From contig CAJXVU010000033.1 of NCBI GenBank assembly GCA_913062555.1, positions 1 to 36,496 of the forward strand: a stretch of 36,496 nucleotides of DNA, in the 5' to 3' direction. The notes below the pieces were generated by a model. It was not told where the DNA came from. It ran no database searches and was given only the letters and a program-made list of their open reading frames with translations. Positions within the stretch are counted from its first letter, which is position 1. Every line of letters starts with the position of its first letter. The stretch comes from an uncultured Bacteroidota bacterium (GTDB lineage Bacteria > Bacteroidota > Bacteroidia > Flavobacteriales > Flavobacteriaceae). The position numbers and the translations under genes were made by a program. Positions 7,767 to 16,356 of the stretch are shown here, piece after piece.

Positions 7767-9239
7767 ATGGTGAAACAATTTATGAGTTTAGAGTGGAAGC
7801 AATTTAAGCGAGCCTCTTACTTTCAAAAAGGGCTTGCAATTAAAATTCTTTTAGTTCTTGGAGCAATTTATTTTGGCGGATTAGCCATTTTGTTAGGTGG
7901 TGGGATGTTTTTCATTCTAAGAAAGGTCTTGCCAGAAGTTGATCCTATTATTTCGATCAATAATTTTTTGGTGTATTGGATGTTGTTTGAGCTAATGATC
8001 AGGTATTTTATGCAACAGCTTCCAGTAATGAATATTAAGCCTTTAATGCTTATTCCAATTAAACGCAACACCGTTATTCATTACCTATTAGGAAAAACGA
8101 CACTCTCGTTTTTTAATTTTATTTCACTCTTTTTATTTCTACCTTTTTCTATTGTACTATTGGCTCAAGGATACCCACCTACGAATGTAATTCTATGGTT
8201 TGTGTCTTTAATGAGTATTACAATGTCTTTGAATTTTATTAATTTTTTGATTAATAAGAGTAATACTGTTTTTTATGTAATAGCACCAACACTAATTGTG
8301 TTAATTGGATTAGAGTTTTATAATATTTTTAAAATTTCTGAACCTGTTGGCATTGTATTTAATGCTTTATATAACAACCCAGTTTTTGTAATAATCCCAA
8401 TATTAATAATGATTGGAATGTATTATGTAAACTTTAAGTTTATTAGAAAAGGATTTTACTTGGATGACACAGTCTCTAAAAAAGTTAAAGAAGTAAATGC
8501 TACCGATTTATCCTGGATGAATCGATTTGGAAGTATCGCGCCTTTCCTAAAAAATGACGTTAAAATGATTTGGCGTAATGCACGACCAAAGCAGGTTATG
8601 ATGATGTCGTTTTTCTTCCTGTTTTATGGCTTGATGTTTTATACTCAAGAAATATATATGGAAATGCCAGCCGTGTTGGCTTTTGCATCCATGTTTATTA
8701 CCGGAGGATTTTTATTAAGTTTCGGTCAATTAGTGCCATCATGGGATAGTGAATACTATAAAATGTTGATGAGCCAAAATATCCCTTATCGAAAATACTT
8801 AGAGTCTAAATGGTATTTAATGGTAGTGGCTGTAACCGTTTCATTTATTTTAAGCACGCCTTATTTATATTTTGGGTGGAAAATATTTGCCATGATAGCT
8901 GCAGGAGCACTGTTTAATATTGGATTAAATACATTCATAACATTATTTGGTGGCGCCCTTAACAGGGTCCCAATTGAGCTCAATGTAAAGGCAAAGGCCT
9001 TTAGTAACACCAATGGTTTTAACCCTACGCAATTATTAATTGCATTACCAAAAATGGTCCTTCCAATGATTCTTTTTTATATTCCTTATAAGCTCATTAA
9101 TTTTAATGCTGGACTCCTTGTTTTGGCTTTAAGTGGGGTTTTAGGAATAGTATTTAAAAGCTTTTTCTTGAATAAAATAGAAAAGATTTATCAAAAAGGA
9201 AAATATAAAACAATCGCAGCATTTTCAGAAAAAAAATAA
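7767..9239 (+). CDS. DUF5687 family membrane protein, likely ABC exporter permease
   Basis: This 490-residue polytopic membrane protein has about twelve hydrophobic segments in two halves, separated by a soluble stretch around residues 233-270. It corresponds to the DUF5687 family, which in Flavobacteriia is followed by an ABC ATPase gene, as it is here with a 24-base gap. The arrangement and topology are those of an ABC-2-type export permease. The substrate is unknown. The N-terminus MVKQFMSLEWKQFKRASYFQKG is basic and amphipathic and looks like the true start; an internal Met at residue 6 is possible. No catalytic motif is expected in a permease. The family name is from recall; the permease role is inferred from the neighbouring ATPase. 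Confidence 0.85.
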   Translation: MVKQFMSLEWKQFKRASYFQKGLAIKILLVLGAIYFGGLAILLGGGMFFILRKVLPEVDPIISINNFLVYWMLFELMIRYFMQQLPVMNIKPLMLIPIKRNTVIHYLLGKTTLSFFNFISLFLFLPFSIVLLAQGYPPTNVILWFVSLMSITMSLNFINFLINKSNTVFYVIAPTLIVLIGLEFYNIFKISEPVGIVFNALYNNPVFVIIPILIMIGMYYVNFKFIRKGFYLDDTVSKKVKEVNATDLSWMNRFGSIAPFLKNDVKMIWRNARPKQVMMMSFFFLFYGLMFYTQEIYMEMPAVLAFASMFITGGFLLSFGQLVPSWDSEYYKMLMSQNIPYRKYLESKWYLMVVAVTVSFILSTPYLYFGWKIFAMIAAGALFNIGLNTFITLFGGALNRVPIELNVKAKAFSNTNGFNPTQLLIALPKMVLPMILFYIPYKLINFNAGLLVLALSGVLGIVFKSFFLNKIEKIYQKGKYKTIAAFSEKK

Positions 9240-9263
9240 GCAAACTAATAAAAGAATAATATC

Positions 9264-9959
9264 ATGATAACAGTTAGTAATTTATCAAAAGCATATAATG
9301 GAGTAGAAGTTTTAAAATTAGAAAACTTGGATATTCCAAAAGGGCAAAGCTTTGGCTTAGTTGGAAATAATGGTGCGGGAAAAACAACGTTCTTTAGTTT
9401 GCTACTAGATTTAATTCAACCCAGTTCAGGGCATATTAAAAACAAGAATGTTTTGGTTCACGAGAGTGAAGATTGGAAACCGTTTACTTCGTCATATATT
9501 GATGAAAGCTTTCTAATAGGCTATTTAACGGCAGAAGAATATTTCTACTTTATAGGTGAACTTCGTAACCAAAACAAATCGGATGTTGATAATTTATTGG
9601 CACAATTCGTGGATTTTTTTCATGATGAAATTATTGGTAAAAAGAAGTATTTAAGAGATTTAAGTAAGGGAAATCAAAAGAAAGTAGGGATTGTAGCTGC
9701 GCTCATAGGAAACCCTGAGGTTATAATTTTAGATGAACCATTTGCAAACCTCGATCCAACAACTCAAATTCGTTTAAAACAGATACTTAAAGATCTTGCC
9801 TCAAAACAAGGAGTAACGGTCTTGGTGTCTAGTCATGATTTAATGCATGTTACAGATGTTTGCGAACGTATTGTAGTTTTAGAAAAAGGAGAAATGGTTA
9901 AGGACCTATCTACTAGTGAGGCGACATTAAAAGAGCTGGAAACACACTTCTCAAACTAG
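9264..9959 (+). CDS. ABC transporter ATP-binding protein
   Basis: This 231-residue nucleotide-binding domain is complete. It has Walker A GNNGAGKTT (34-42), a signature motif with sequence LSKGN (133-137, a variant of LSGGQ), Walker B VIILDEP (153-159), the D-loop ANLDP and the switch His in SSH (H191). It energises transport, almost certainly with the DUF5687 permease encoded 24 bases upstream. The ATPase begins directly at the family's first strand (MITVSNLSKAYNG), so the ATG at 9264 is the start. There are 118 bases to the next gene and no clear terminator in them, so read-through into porW is possible. Confidence 0.95.
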   Translation: MITVSNLSKAYNGVEVLKLENLDIPKGQSFGLVGNNGAGKTTFFSLLLDLIQPSSGHIKNKNVLVHESEDWKPFTSSYIDESFLIGYLTAEEYFYFIGELRNQNKSDVDNLLAQFVDFFHDEIIGKKKYLRDLSKGNQKKVGIVAALIGNPEVIILDEPFANLDPTTQIRLKQILKDLASKQGVTVLVSSHDLMHVTDVCERIVVLEKGEMVKDLSTSEATLKELETHFSN

Positions 9960-10077
9960 CATTTAAGGCTAATGAGGGGCATATTATAGTGGATTAATAG
10001 GAAAAGATGATTATTTTTACGTTTTTGCATAATATTATGCAGTGCTTTAAGTTATTCATATACTCAAACATACAACG

Positions 10078-12609
10078 TTGAAGACCTCTTTAAAAGTCAT
10101 ATTTACACTCTCAATTTCTGCTCTAATATTAGCAGGGTGTTCTCGCAAGAAAGATAATTTTGTGAGCCGAAATTTTCATGCAATTACAACCGAATACAAT
10201 ATTTTGTTTAATGGGTATAATGCATTAACTCAGGGTAGAGCAAAGCTCAACGATTCTTATATCGATAATTATTGGGATATTTTGCCAATAGAACGGATGC
10301 AGATTACCGATGAGATTGTATTGGAAGGGCAATCTAGAAATGAAGATTTTACTATTGCCGAAGGAAAAGCAATAAAAGCCATACAAAAACATGGCATGAA
10401 TATTAAAGGGAAAGAAGAAAATCCTCAAATAGACGAAGCTTATTTGTTGTTAGGAAAAGCAAGATACTTTGATCAACGCTTTATTCCCGCCCAAGAAGCA
10501 TTTAATTATATCCTATATAAATATCCAGCTAGTGATAAGATTAATCAGGCAAAAATTTGGAGAGAAAAAACAAATCTTCGTTTAGAAAACAATGAATTAG
10601 CCATCACCAATCTTAAGCGATTAATGTTTCACGATGAGCTAGTAGGTCAGGATTTGGCAGACGCTACATCTATGTTAGCACAGGCATATATAAACAATAA
10701 AGTTTTAGACAGCGCAATTATGCAATTGGAAATTGCCGCATTTGCGACTAAAAGTAACGAAGAACGTGGACGATACAAGTTTATTCAAGGACAATTATAT
10801 AACACATTAGGGAAGAAAGATAGTGCAAACCTCGCTTTTAATACTGTCATTAAACTTAATAGAAAAACACCAAGAATATATTTAATTAGTGCTCATATTG
10901 AAAAAGCCAAAAATTTCGATTTTACTGTAGGCGATAAAGAGGAGTTCTTAGAATTCTTAACCGATTTAGAAGAAAATAGAGAAAACCGTCCTTTTTTAGA
11001 TAAAATATATCACCAATTAGCCGAATACCATAAACAAGATCAATCAGACTCTTTAGCCGTAGTATATTACAATAAGTCATTAAGAGCAGGCTCCCAAGAT
11101 CAATTTTTAAATGCCATGAATTATCAAACACTTGGCAATATGAGTTTTGAAGAAGTAGCCTATAAAAATGCCGGTGCTTATTTCGACAGCACAATGCAAA
11201 ACCTAAAGAAAAACACGAAGTTATTCAGAGCCATTCGTCGAAAAAGAGAAAATCTTGATGATGTTATTTTTTATGAAGATGTCGCAAAGAGAAATGATAG
11301 TATTCTAAGCTTAGTCAATTTATCTGAAGACGAGCGATTGGCATATTTCACAAAATATACTGACGATTTAAAAGAAAGAGCGGCGGCGCTAAAAGAAAAG
11401 GAAGAAATAGCAAGTCGTTCAGGAGGATTGATTTCAGGAAAAAGCAGCACAGGCGGAGATTCTCGAGGGAATACGAAAGCAGCATCATTTTATTTTTATA
11501 ACCCGGTAACTGTAGCCTATGGAAAAAATGAATTTTTAAAGAATTGGGGTGAACGCCAGCTTCAAGATAACTGGAGATGGGATTCTAATGGGGGCACAGC
11601 CGCGAGTACTACTGTTGTAGAAGAAGAATTTGTAAACGCAACTGAAAAGGAATTATTAGATCCTAAATTTTATATGGCATTAATTCCTGTTGCTGAAAAA
11701 TCTATAGATAGTTTGGTAAAAGACAGAAACTTCGCATACTATCAATTAGGACTAATCTACAAGGATAAGTTTAAAGAATATACTTTAGCAAAAAACAAAC
11801 TGGAAGCCTTACTAAAAAACAATCCAGAGGAACGCCTAATATTACCTTCAAAATATAATTTATATAAAGTTTATTTGGAACTAGGCCTTAATGGCGAAGC
11901 CCAAATAACGAAGAATGATATTATTTCAAGCCATCCTGATTCACGATATGCTTCTATTTTATTAAACCCAGACATTATTTTAGGAGAAGATGAAAATAGT
12001 GCTGAAAATATATATGAAAAACTCTATAAGCAATTTGAAAATCAAGAGTATCAAGAGGTAATTACTCAAAGCGAATCTTTTATAGTTAGATTTGATGGCG
12101 AAATCATTGTGCCGAAATTTGAATTTTTAAAGGCAGTTTCAAAAGCGCGCTTATACGGTTTTGAATCCTATAAAGAATCTATAAATTATATAGCCTTAAA
12201 TTACCCGAACAGTCCTGAGGGGAAAAAGGCAGAAGCAATGCTACAAAATGTAATGCCTTTGTTGGCTAATAACGACTTCGTAGATGATACAATTGGAAAG
12301 AAATTTAAATCAATATATCAATTTGTAGACGCCCCAGATGAAGAGATAAACGCCTTTATTGAAACTTTAAATAAGGCTATATTGGAAGTGAAGCATTTTG
12401 AGTTAAGCACTTCAAAAGACATGTACAATGGCAATACAATTTTTGTTGTTGTTCATGGACTAACAAGCATACAAGGCGCCTTGGGTTTTGGCGAAATATT
12501 AAAAGAAAATAAACAGGTTATTGAACGAGAATATTTTGGAATATCTTCAAAGAACTATCAAATTATTCAAATTCATAAGAACCTAGAATTATATTTAAAA
12601 TCTCTATAA
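10078..12609 (+). CDS. porW: Type IX secretion system periplasmic lipoprotein PorW/SprE
   Basis: PorW (P. gingivalis) or SprE (F. johnsoniae) is a TPR lipoprotein needed for type IX secretion and, in gliding species, for motility. The 843-residue product begins with a lipoprotein signal, lipobox LAGC with C21, followed by the family opening SRKKDNFVSRNFHAITTEYN and ILFNGYNAL. TPR-like helices follow (for example around DEAYLLLGKARYFDQRFIPA), then a low-complexity Gly/Ser linker at about residues 445-470 and a further helical half. The start codon is TTG: upstream in the same frame there is a stop at 10048-10050 and no ATG or GTG in between, while the signal peptide begins exactly at this TTG. 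The residues after Cys are basic, predicting a periplasm-facing lipoprotein. The bactofilin gene follows after 26 bases. Confidence 0.9.
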   Translation: MKTSLKVIFTLSISALILAGCSRKKDNFVSRNFHAITTEYNILFNGYNALTQGRAKLNDSYIDNYWDILPIERMQITDEIVLEGQSRNEDFTIAEGKAIKAIQKHGMNIKGKEENPQIDEAYLLLGKARYFDQRFIPAQEAFNYILYKYPASDKINQAKIWREKTNLRLENNELAITNLKRLMFHDELVGQDLADATSMLAQAYINNKVLDSAIMQLEIAAFATKSNEERGRYKFIQGQLYNTLGKKDSANLAFNTVIKLNRKTPRIYLISAHIEKAKNFDFTVGDKEEFLEFLTDLEENRENRPFLDKIYHQLAEYHKQDQSDSLAVVYYNKSLRAGSQDQFLNAMNYQTLGNMSFEEVAYKNAGAYFDSTMQNLKKNTKLFRAIRRKRENLDDVIFYEDVAKRNDSILSLVNLSEDERLAYFTKYTDDLKERAAALKEKEEIASRSGGLISGKSSTGGDSRGNTKAASFYFYNPVTVAYGKNEFLKNWGERQLQDNWRWDSNGGTAASTTVVEEEFVNATEKELLDPKFYMALIPVAEKSIDSLVKDRNFAYYQLGLIYKDKFKEYTLAKNKLEALLKNNPEERLILPSKYNLYKVYLELGLNGEAQITKNDIISSHPDSRYASILLNPDIILGEDENSAENIYEKLYKQFENQEYQEVITQSESFIVRFDGEIIVPKFEFLKAVSKARLYGFESYKESINYIALNYPNSPEGKKAEAMLQNVMPLLANNDFVDDTIGKKFKSIYQFVDAPDEEINAFIETLNKAILEVKHFELSTSKDMYNGNTIFVVVHGLTSIQGALGFGEILKENKQVIEREYFGISSKNYQIIQIHKNLELYLKSL

Positions 12610-12635
12610 AAACTAAAAATTAATAGCAAATAATT

Positions 12636-13061
12636 ATGTTTTCAGATGGAAAAAAAGGGAGAGGAGACACCTTAGATGTTTCTTCCCAACAAAATAGAAT
12701 AGCGCAAGGCACCACTATAGTAGGTGATATTGTAAGTGAAGGCGGCTTTAGAATTGATGGAACTATACAAGGAACTATAAAAACTCCTGGTAAAGTTGTA
12801 GTAGGTAAAACGGGTTCGATTAATGGCACCTTGGAAGGGAATAATGCCGATTTTGAAGGCCGATTTTCAGGGAAGTTAAAATTGTCCGGAACTCTATCAT
12901 TAAAAACTTCAGCATATATTGAAGGCGAAGTTCAAGTTGGCAAACTTGCTGTAGAACCAGGAGCAACTTTTAACGCTGTATGCAGTATGAAAGGGGCTGT
13001 GAAAGAACTTAATAAAGGTGAACAAAGACAATCAGAATCAGAAACCAAAAAACCCGCTTAA
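12636..13061 (+). CDS. Bactofilin (polymer-forming cytoskeletal protein)
   Basis: Bactofilins assemble without nucleotides into filaments on the cytoplasmic membrane and scaffold cell-wall or morphogenesis enzymes. The 141-residue product has a short disordered N-terminus, then the right-handed beta-helix core from about residue 27 to 120, recognisable by repeated hydrophobic-glycine rungs such as TTIVGDIVSEGGFRIDGTIQ, GKVVVGKTGSINGTL and GKLAVEPGATFNAVC. A charged disordered tail follows. It lies 26 bases after porW and its last 44 bases overlap the start of the AtpZ-like gene in another frame, so the three genes are probably one transcript. A specific role in gliding or T9SS assembly would be inference from context only. 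Confidence 0.92.
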   Translation: MFSDGKKGRGDTLDVSSQQNRIAQGTTIVGDIVSEGGFRIDGTIQGTIKTPGKVVVGKTGSINGTLEGNNADFEGRFSGKLKLSGTLSLKTSAYIEGEVQVGKLAVEPGATFNAVCSMKGAVKELNKGEQRQSESETKKPA

Positions 13062-13251
13062 AAATGTTGCGGTGCTCTCCGGAATAGCATTTCAAATGGG
13101 AGCTACAATTTATGGTTTTGTGTATTTGGGTAAGTGGCTGGATTCAAAATATAATAATGGTGATAAGCTATTTATTATAATTGCAACACTTCTAGGTGTT
13201 GGTATTTCCTTATATGTTGTCCTCAAACAAGTTAATAGAATTAAATATTAA
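13018..13251 (+). CDS. AtpZ/AtpI-like F-ATPase accessory membrane protein
   Basis: This 77-residue protein with two membrane helices (about 19-38 and 48-67) has the AtpZ signature GIAFQMGATIYGFVYLGKWLD. AtpZ/AtpI proteins precede F-ATPase operons and are implicated in c-ring assembly or magnesium handling. The start is a GTG at 13018, inside the bactofilin gene and out of frame with it, giving a 44-base overlap. The short hydrophilic N-terminus (MNKDNQNQKPKNPLKN) followed by LSGIAFQMG is what family members show. No ATG precedes the conserved core in this frame. Translational coupling to the bactofilin is likely. A strong hairpin follows the stop. Confidence 0.85.
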   Translation: MNKDNQNQKPKNPLKNVAVLSGIAFQMGATIYGFVYLGKWLDSKYNNGDKLFIIIATLLGVGISLYVVLKQVNRIKY

Positions 13252-13257
13252 AAAATA

Positions 13258-13295
13258 AATTAGCCATCTAAGAGTAGTATCTTTGATGGCTAATT
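13258..13295 (+). terminator. Long hairpin after the AtpZ-like gene (terminator or attenuator)
   Basis: Perfect 11-base arms AATTAGCCATC (13258-13268) and GATGGCTAATT (13285-13295) enclose 16 bases, within which AAGA and TCTT can pair further around a 6-base loop. The hairpin starts 6 bases after the AtpZ-like stop and ends 16 bases before the DUF6168 start. It lacks a strong T-tract, so it may act as an attenuator or RNA-stability element rather than a full terminator. Confidence 0.6.
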
Positions 13296-13311
13296 CAATA
13301 ATTATATCTGA

Positions 13312-13698
13312 ATGAACAATCCTGTAGTTCGTTTTTCCTTACAAACAATTGTATTACTTAGTATTGCCTTTAGTGTTCATGTTTTAGTTTTAAAGCAACA
13401 AGACCTGGTTCTTTATGATAATAAAATTGTCCTATCTTATATTATCAATACTGTTTTAGCCATCGGAATATTTACACTTTTGTATGTTTTAAGAATGAAA
13501 TATAAAAGCCAACTTGGGTTTTTATTTATGGCTGGTAGTGGTTTGAAATATGTCGTTTTTTTTATCGTCTTTTATCCAATTTATAAGTTAGACAGTGAAA
13601 TTTCTCGAGGTGAATTTTTTGCGTTTTTTACACCTTATTTTTTGTGTTTGATTTTGGAAACTTTAAGTCTTTCAAAATTACTCAATAAGCTTGATTAA
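13312..13698 (+). CDS. DUF6168 family membrane protein (AtpI-like position)
   Basis: This 128-residue protein has four predicted membrane helices (about 8-26, 38-58, 68-90 and 100-118). It corresponds to the family I recall as DUF6168, found immediately upstream of the a-subunit gene of the F-ATPase in Flavobacteriia, in the place occupied by atpI in other bacteria. The sequence has no catalytic motif that I recognise. It is separated from the AtpZ-like gene by a hairpin and from atpB by 207 bases containing a promoter, so its expression may be distinct from that of the core atp genes. A role in ATP synthase assembly is suggested only by position and topology. Confidence 0.75.
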   Translation: MNNPVVRFSLQTIVLLSIAFSVHVLVLKQQDLVLYDNKIVLSYIINTVLAIGIFTLLYVLRMKYKSQLGFLFMAGSGLKYVVFFIVFYPIYKLDSEISRGEFFAFFTPYFLCLILETLSLSKLLNKLD

Positions 13699-13837
13699 CA
13701 GGCTCTTTAGCATGATCTTGTAAACCAATTGATAAAGCTATAAAATGAAAGGTAACCGTCTATTTTATGCTAGTTTAAATGATTAATTGACGAATTACAT
13801 AGGGCGGAAATAATAAAATTAAAAGAAACCGATGAAA

Positions 13838-13871
13838 TTGTTTTCGTATTTCATATAAAAACATACCTTTG
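13838..13871 (+). promoter_or_regulatory. Promoter of the atpBEFHAG operon
   Basis: The -7 box TACCTTTG (13864-13871) matches TAnnTTTG perfectly and a TTG lies at 13838-13840, giving a 23-base spacer at the upper end of the known range. The predicted start of transcription, about 13876, leaves a leader of roughly 30 bases before atpB. Confidence 0.6.
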
Positions 13872-13905
13872 CAGCGATTTTTAAGCCACTATTATTTAAA
13901 GTGAT

Positions 13906-14994
13906 ATGCGAAGAAAAATATCTTTAAAACCAATTACATTATTACTACTTTTAATAACCTTTGTTTCTTTCGGACAAGAAGGACACGGTAACGGTGAAGA
14001 AAAAACCGATATTAAAACAGAAGTAAAAGAATACATCCAACACCATTTACAGGATTCTTACGATTTTAGCTTAACCTCATATACTAATGAGGCAGGAGAG
14101 CATAAATATGTTGGATTCCCGTTACCAGTTATTTTATGGGATAATGGATTAAAAGTGTTTTCATCCTCAAAGTTTCATCATGGTGAAGCGGTAGCTGAGG
14201 TTGCCGGTAACTTTTATAAAATACACCATGCCAAAATTTATAAGGTTGCAGATGCACACGGTGAGATTATTGAAGACGCAGAGCATCATGCCACGAATGA
14301 AATGCCGTTGGATTTTTCTATAACGAAGAATGTAACAATGATTATGATGGTATTCTTAATCATGTTCTTCATGTTTAAAAGAATGGCGAGTTCATATAAA
14401 AAGAATGGTAATATGCCAAAGGGTACAGGGCGATTATTAGAGCCAATTGTATTGTATGTTAGAGACGAAATTGCCAAACCAAATATTGGAGAAAAACACT
14501 ATAAAAGATACATGAGTTATTTATTAACGGTGTTCTTTTTTGTATGGATCGTTAACCTTTTTGGATTGACGCCAATAGGAATGAATGTAACAAATAATAT
14601 TGCCGTAACATTTTGTTTAGCAATTATTACATATTTGATTACAACATTTTCAGGAAATAAAAATTATTGGAAGCACATCTTTTGGATGCCAGGTGTGCCA
14701 TGGCCAATGAAAATAGTGTTAGCTCCAATAGAATTATTAGGAACATTTATCAAGCCATTTGCATTAATGATTCGTTTATATGCAAATATTACTGCAGGAC
14801 ATATTGTGATGATGAGTATTATTGGGATGATGTTTGTGTTTAACAACTGGATTGGTAGTTCTTTGTCATTTTTATTGGCATTTGTATTAGGTGTTTTAGA
14901 GTTGTTAGTAGCAGCTTTACAAGCCTATATTTTTACCGTGCTTTCGGCTTTATATTTCGGTATGGCCGTTGAGGAACATGATGAAGCACATTAA
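13906..14994 (+). CDS. atpB: F-ATPase subunit a, with secreted N-terminal extension
   Basis: Subunit a forms the proton half-channels of Fo in the inner membrane. The core carries the essential arginine, R290, in FALMIRLYANITAGH. At 362 residues it is about 90 longer than most bacterial a subunits. The extra part is at the N-terminus: a signal-peptide-like segment (1-23, ending VSFGQ) and a hydrophilic, His-rich region to about residue 140 before the first core helix. This extension is a known Bacteroidota feature and would lie in the periplasm. The ATG at 13906 is placed about 30 bases after the predicted transcription start. atpE follows after 35 bases. Confidence 0.95.
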   Translation: MRRKISLKPITLLLLLITFVSFGQEGHGNGEEKTDIKTEVKEYIQHHLQDSYDFSLTSYTNEAGEHKYVGFPLPVILWDNGLKVFSSSKFHHGEAVAEVAGNFYKIHHAKIYKVADAHGEIIEDAEHHATNEMPLDFSITKNVTMIMMVFLIMFFMFKRMASSYKKNGNMPKGTGRLLEPIVLYVRDEIAKPNIGEKHYKRYMSYLLTVFFFVWIVNLFGLTPIGMNVTNNIAVTFCLAIITYLITTFSGNKNYWKHIFWMPGVPWPMKIVLAPIELLGTFIKPFALMIRLYANITAGHIVMMSIIGMMFVFNNWIGSSLSFLLAFVLGVLELLVAALQAYIFTVLSALYFGMAVEEHDEAH

Positions 14995-15017
14995 TAAATT
15001 GAATGTTTAATTTTTAA

Positions 15018-15221
<204 letters not shown>

Positions 15222-15232
15222 CAAAAATAAGA

Positions 15233-15266
15233 AACAGCTATAACGGTTGGTTATAGCTGTTCTTTT
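15233..15266 (+). terminator. Strong hairpin with T-rich tail between atpE and atpF
   Basis: Perfect 12-base arms AACAGCTATAAC (15233-15244) and GTTATAGCTGTT (15250-15261) enclose the loop GGTTG, followed by CTTTT. It begins 11 bases after the atpE stop. It could act as a partial terminator, or as a 3' stabiliser of an atpB-atpE message that allows more subunit c than b. Confidence 0.75.
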
Positions 15267-15302
15267 AAATTAAACAGAAGTTTTTAGAAATAAATTTTAA
15301 TT

Positions 15303-15803
15303 ATGGAAAAATTACTTAACGAGTTTTCAATTGGATTGTTTTTTTGGCAAGCACTAATCTTTTTATGTTTAGTATTCTTATTAAAGAAATTTGCTTGGAA
15401 GCCTATTTTAGATTCTGTAAACAATAGAGAAGAAGGAATAAAAGACGCACTGGAATCTGCAGAGAATGCAAAAAGAGAGATGCAAAACCTTCAGGCTGAT
15501 AATCAGAAGTTATTAAAAGAAGCAAGAGCAGAACGTGAAGCAATGTTGAAAGATGCGCGTGATATCAAAAATAAAATGGTTGAAGACGCTAAAGAGGATG
15601 CTAGAACAGAAGCTGGCAAGTTAATTGCTCAAGCTCAAGCGAGTATTCAATCTGAAAAGAAAGCAGCTATTGCTGAGTTGAAAAACCAAGTAGCTAATTT
15701 ATCTATAGAGATAGCTGAAAAAGTAGTACGTGAAGAATTATCTAATAAAGACAAGCAGATTCAACTAGTGGAGTCTATGTTAGGTGAAGCCACTTTAAAC
15801 TAG
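15303..15803 (+). CDS. atpF: F-ATPase subunit b
   Basis: Subunit b is the peripheral stalk that holds the catalytic head to subunit a. The 166 residues contain one N-terminal membrane helix (about 8-28, GLFFWQALIFLCLVFLLKKF), the WKPILDSVNNRE segment, and a long charged coiled coil (about 40-140) rich in Lys, Glu and Ala, as usual for b. It is the first gene after the atpE hairpin. Only 7 bases separate its stop from the atpH start, indicating coupled translation. Confidence 0.95.
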   Translation: MEKLLNEFSIGLFFWQALIFLCLVFLLKKFAWKPILDSVNNREEGIKDALESAENAKREMQNLQADNQKLLKEARAEREAMLKDARDIKNKMVEDAKEDARTEAGKLIAQAQASIQSEKKAAIAELKNQVANLSIEIAEKVVREELSNKDKQIQLVESMLGEATLN

Positions 15804-15810
15804 AATTATA

Positions 15811-16350
15811 ATGGCAGCAGGTACAAGAGCAGCAATACGATATGCAAAAGCAGTGCTAAGTTTAGCAAATGATCAGAATTCAGCAGAAGCTGTAAACAAT
15901 GATATGAAGCTAATGGCTAATACTATTGCAGAAAGCACAGATTTAAACGAGATGCTCAATAGTTCAATTGTAAAATCAGATACTAAAAAAGCGGCGTTAT
16001 TAGCAGTTTTCCCAAACTTGAATACAATTAGTTCTGGATTGTTTGATTTATTAATTTCAAACAAAAGGGTGAATATTTTGAACGATATAGCACTAAAGTA
16101 TAGCGTTTTATTTGATGAATCTCAAGGAAAAGAAGTTGCACAGGTAACGACTGCAATTCCTATGACTGAAGATTTAGAAATGAAAGTACTTGCAAAAGTA
16201 AAAGAACTTACAAGTAAAGCGGTAGAACTTGAAAATATAGTAGATGAAAGCATCTTAGGAGGTTTCATATTACGTGTTGGAGACAAGCAATATAATGCAA
16301 GTGTGTCTAACAAGCTTAACAAATTAAAAAGAGAATTTACATTAAATTAA
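15811..16350 (+). CDS. atpH: F-ATPase subunit delta
   Basis: Subunit delta links the peripheral stalk to the top of the alpha-beta head. The 179 residues have the usual N-terminal helical domain (TRAAIRYAKAVLSLA at 4-18) and the C-terminal signature VDESILGGFILRVGDKQYNAS near the end. Length and position between b and alpha are standard. The gap to atpA is 6 bases. Confidence 0.95.
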   Translation: MAAGTRAAIRYAKAVLSLANDQNSAEAVNNDMKLMANTIAESTDLNEMLNSSIVKSDTKKAALLAVFPNLNTISSGLFDLLISNKRVNILNDIALKYSVLFDESQGKEVAQVTTAIPMTEDLEMKVLAKVKELTSKAVELENIVDESILGGFILRVGDKQYNASVSNKLNKLKREFTLN

Positions 16351-16356
16351 AATAAG

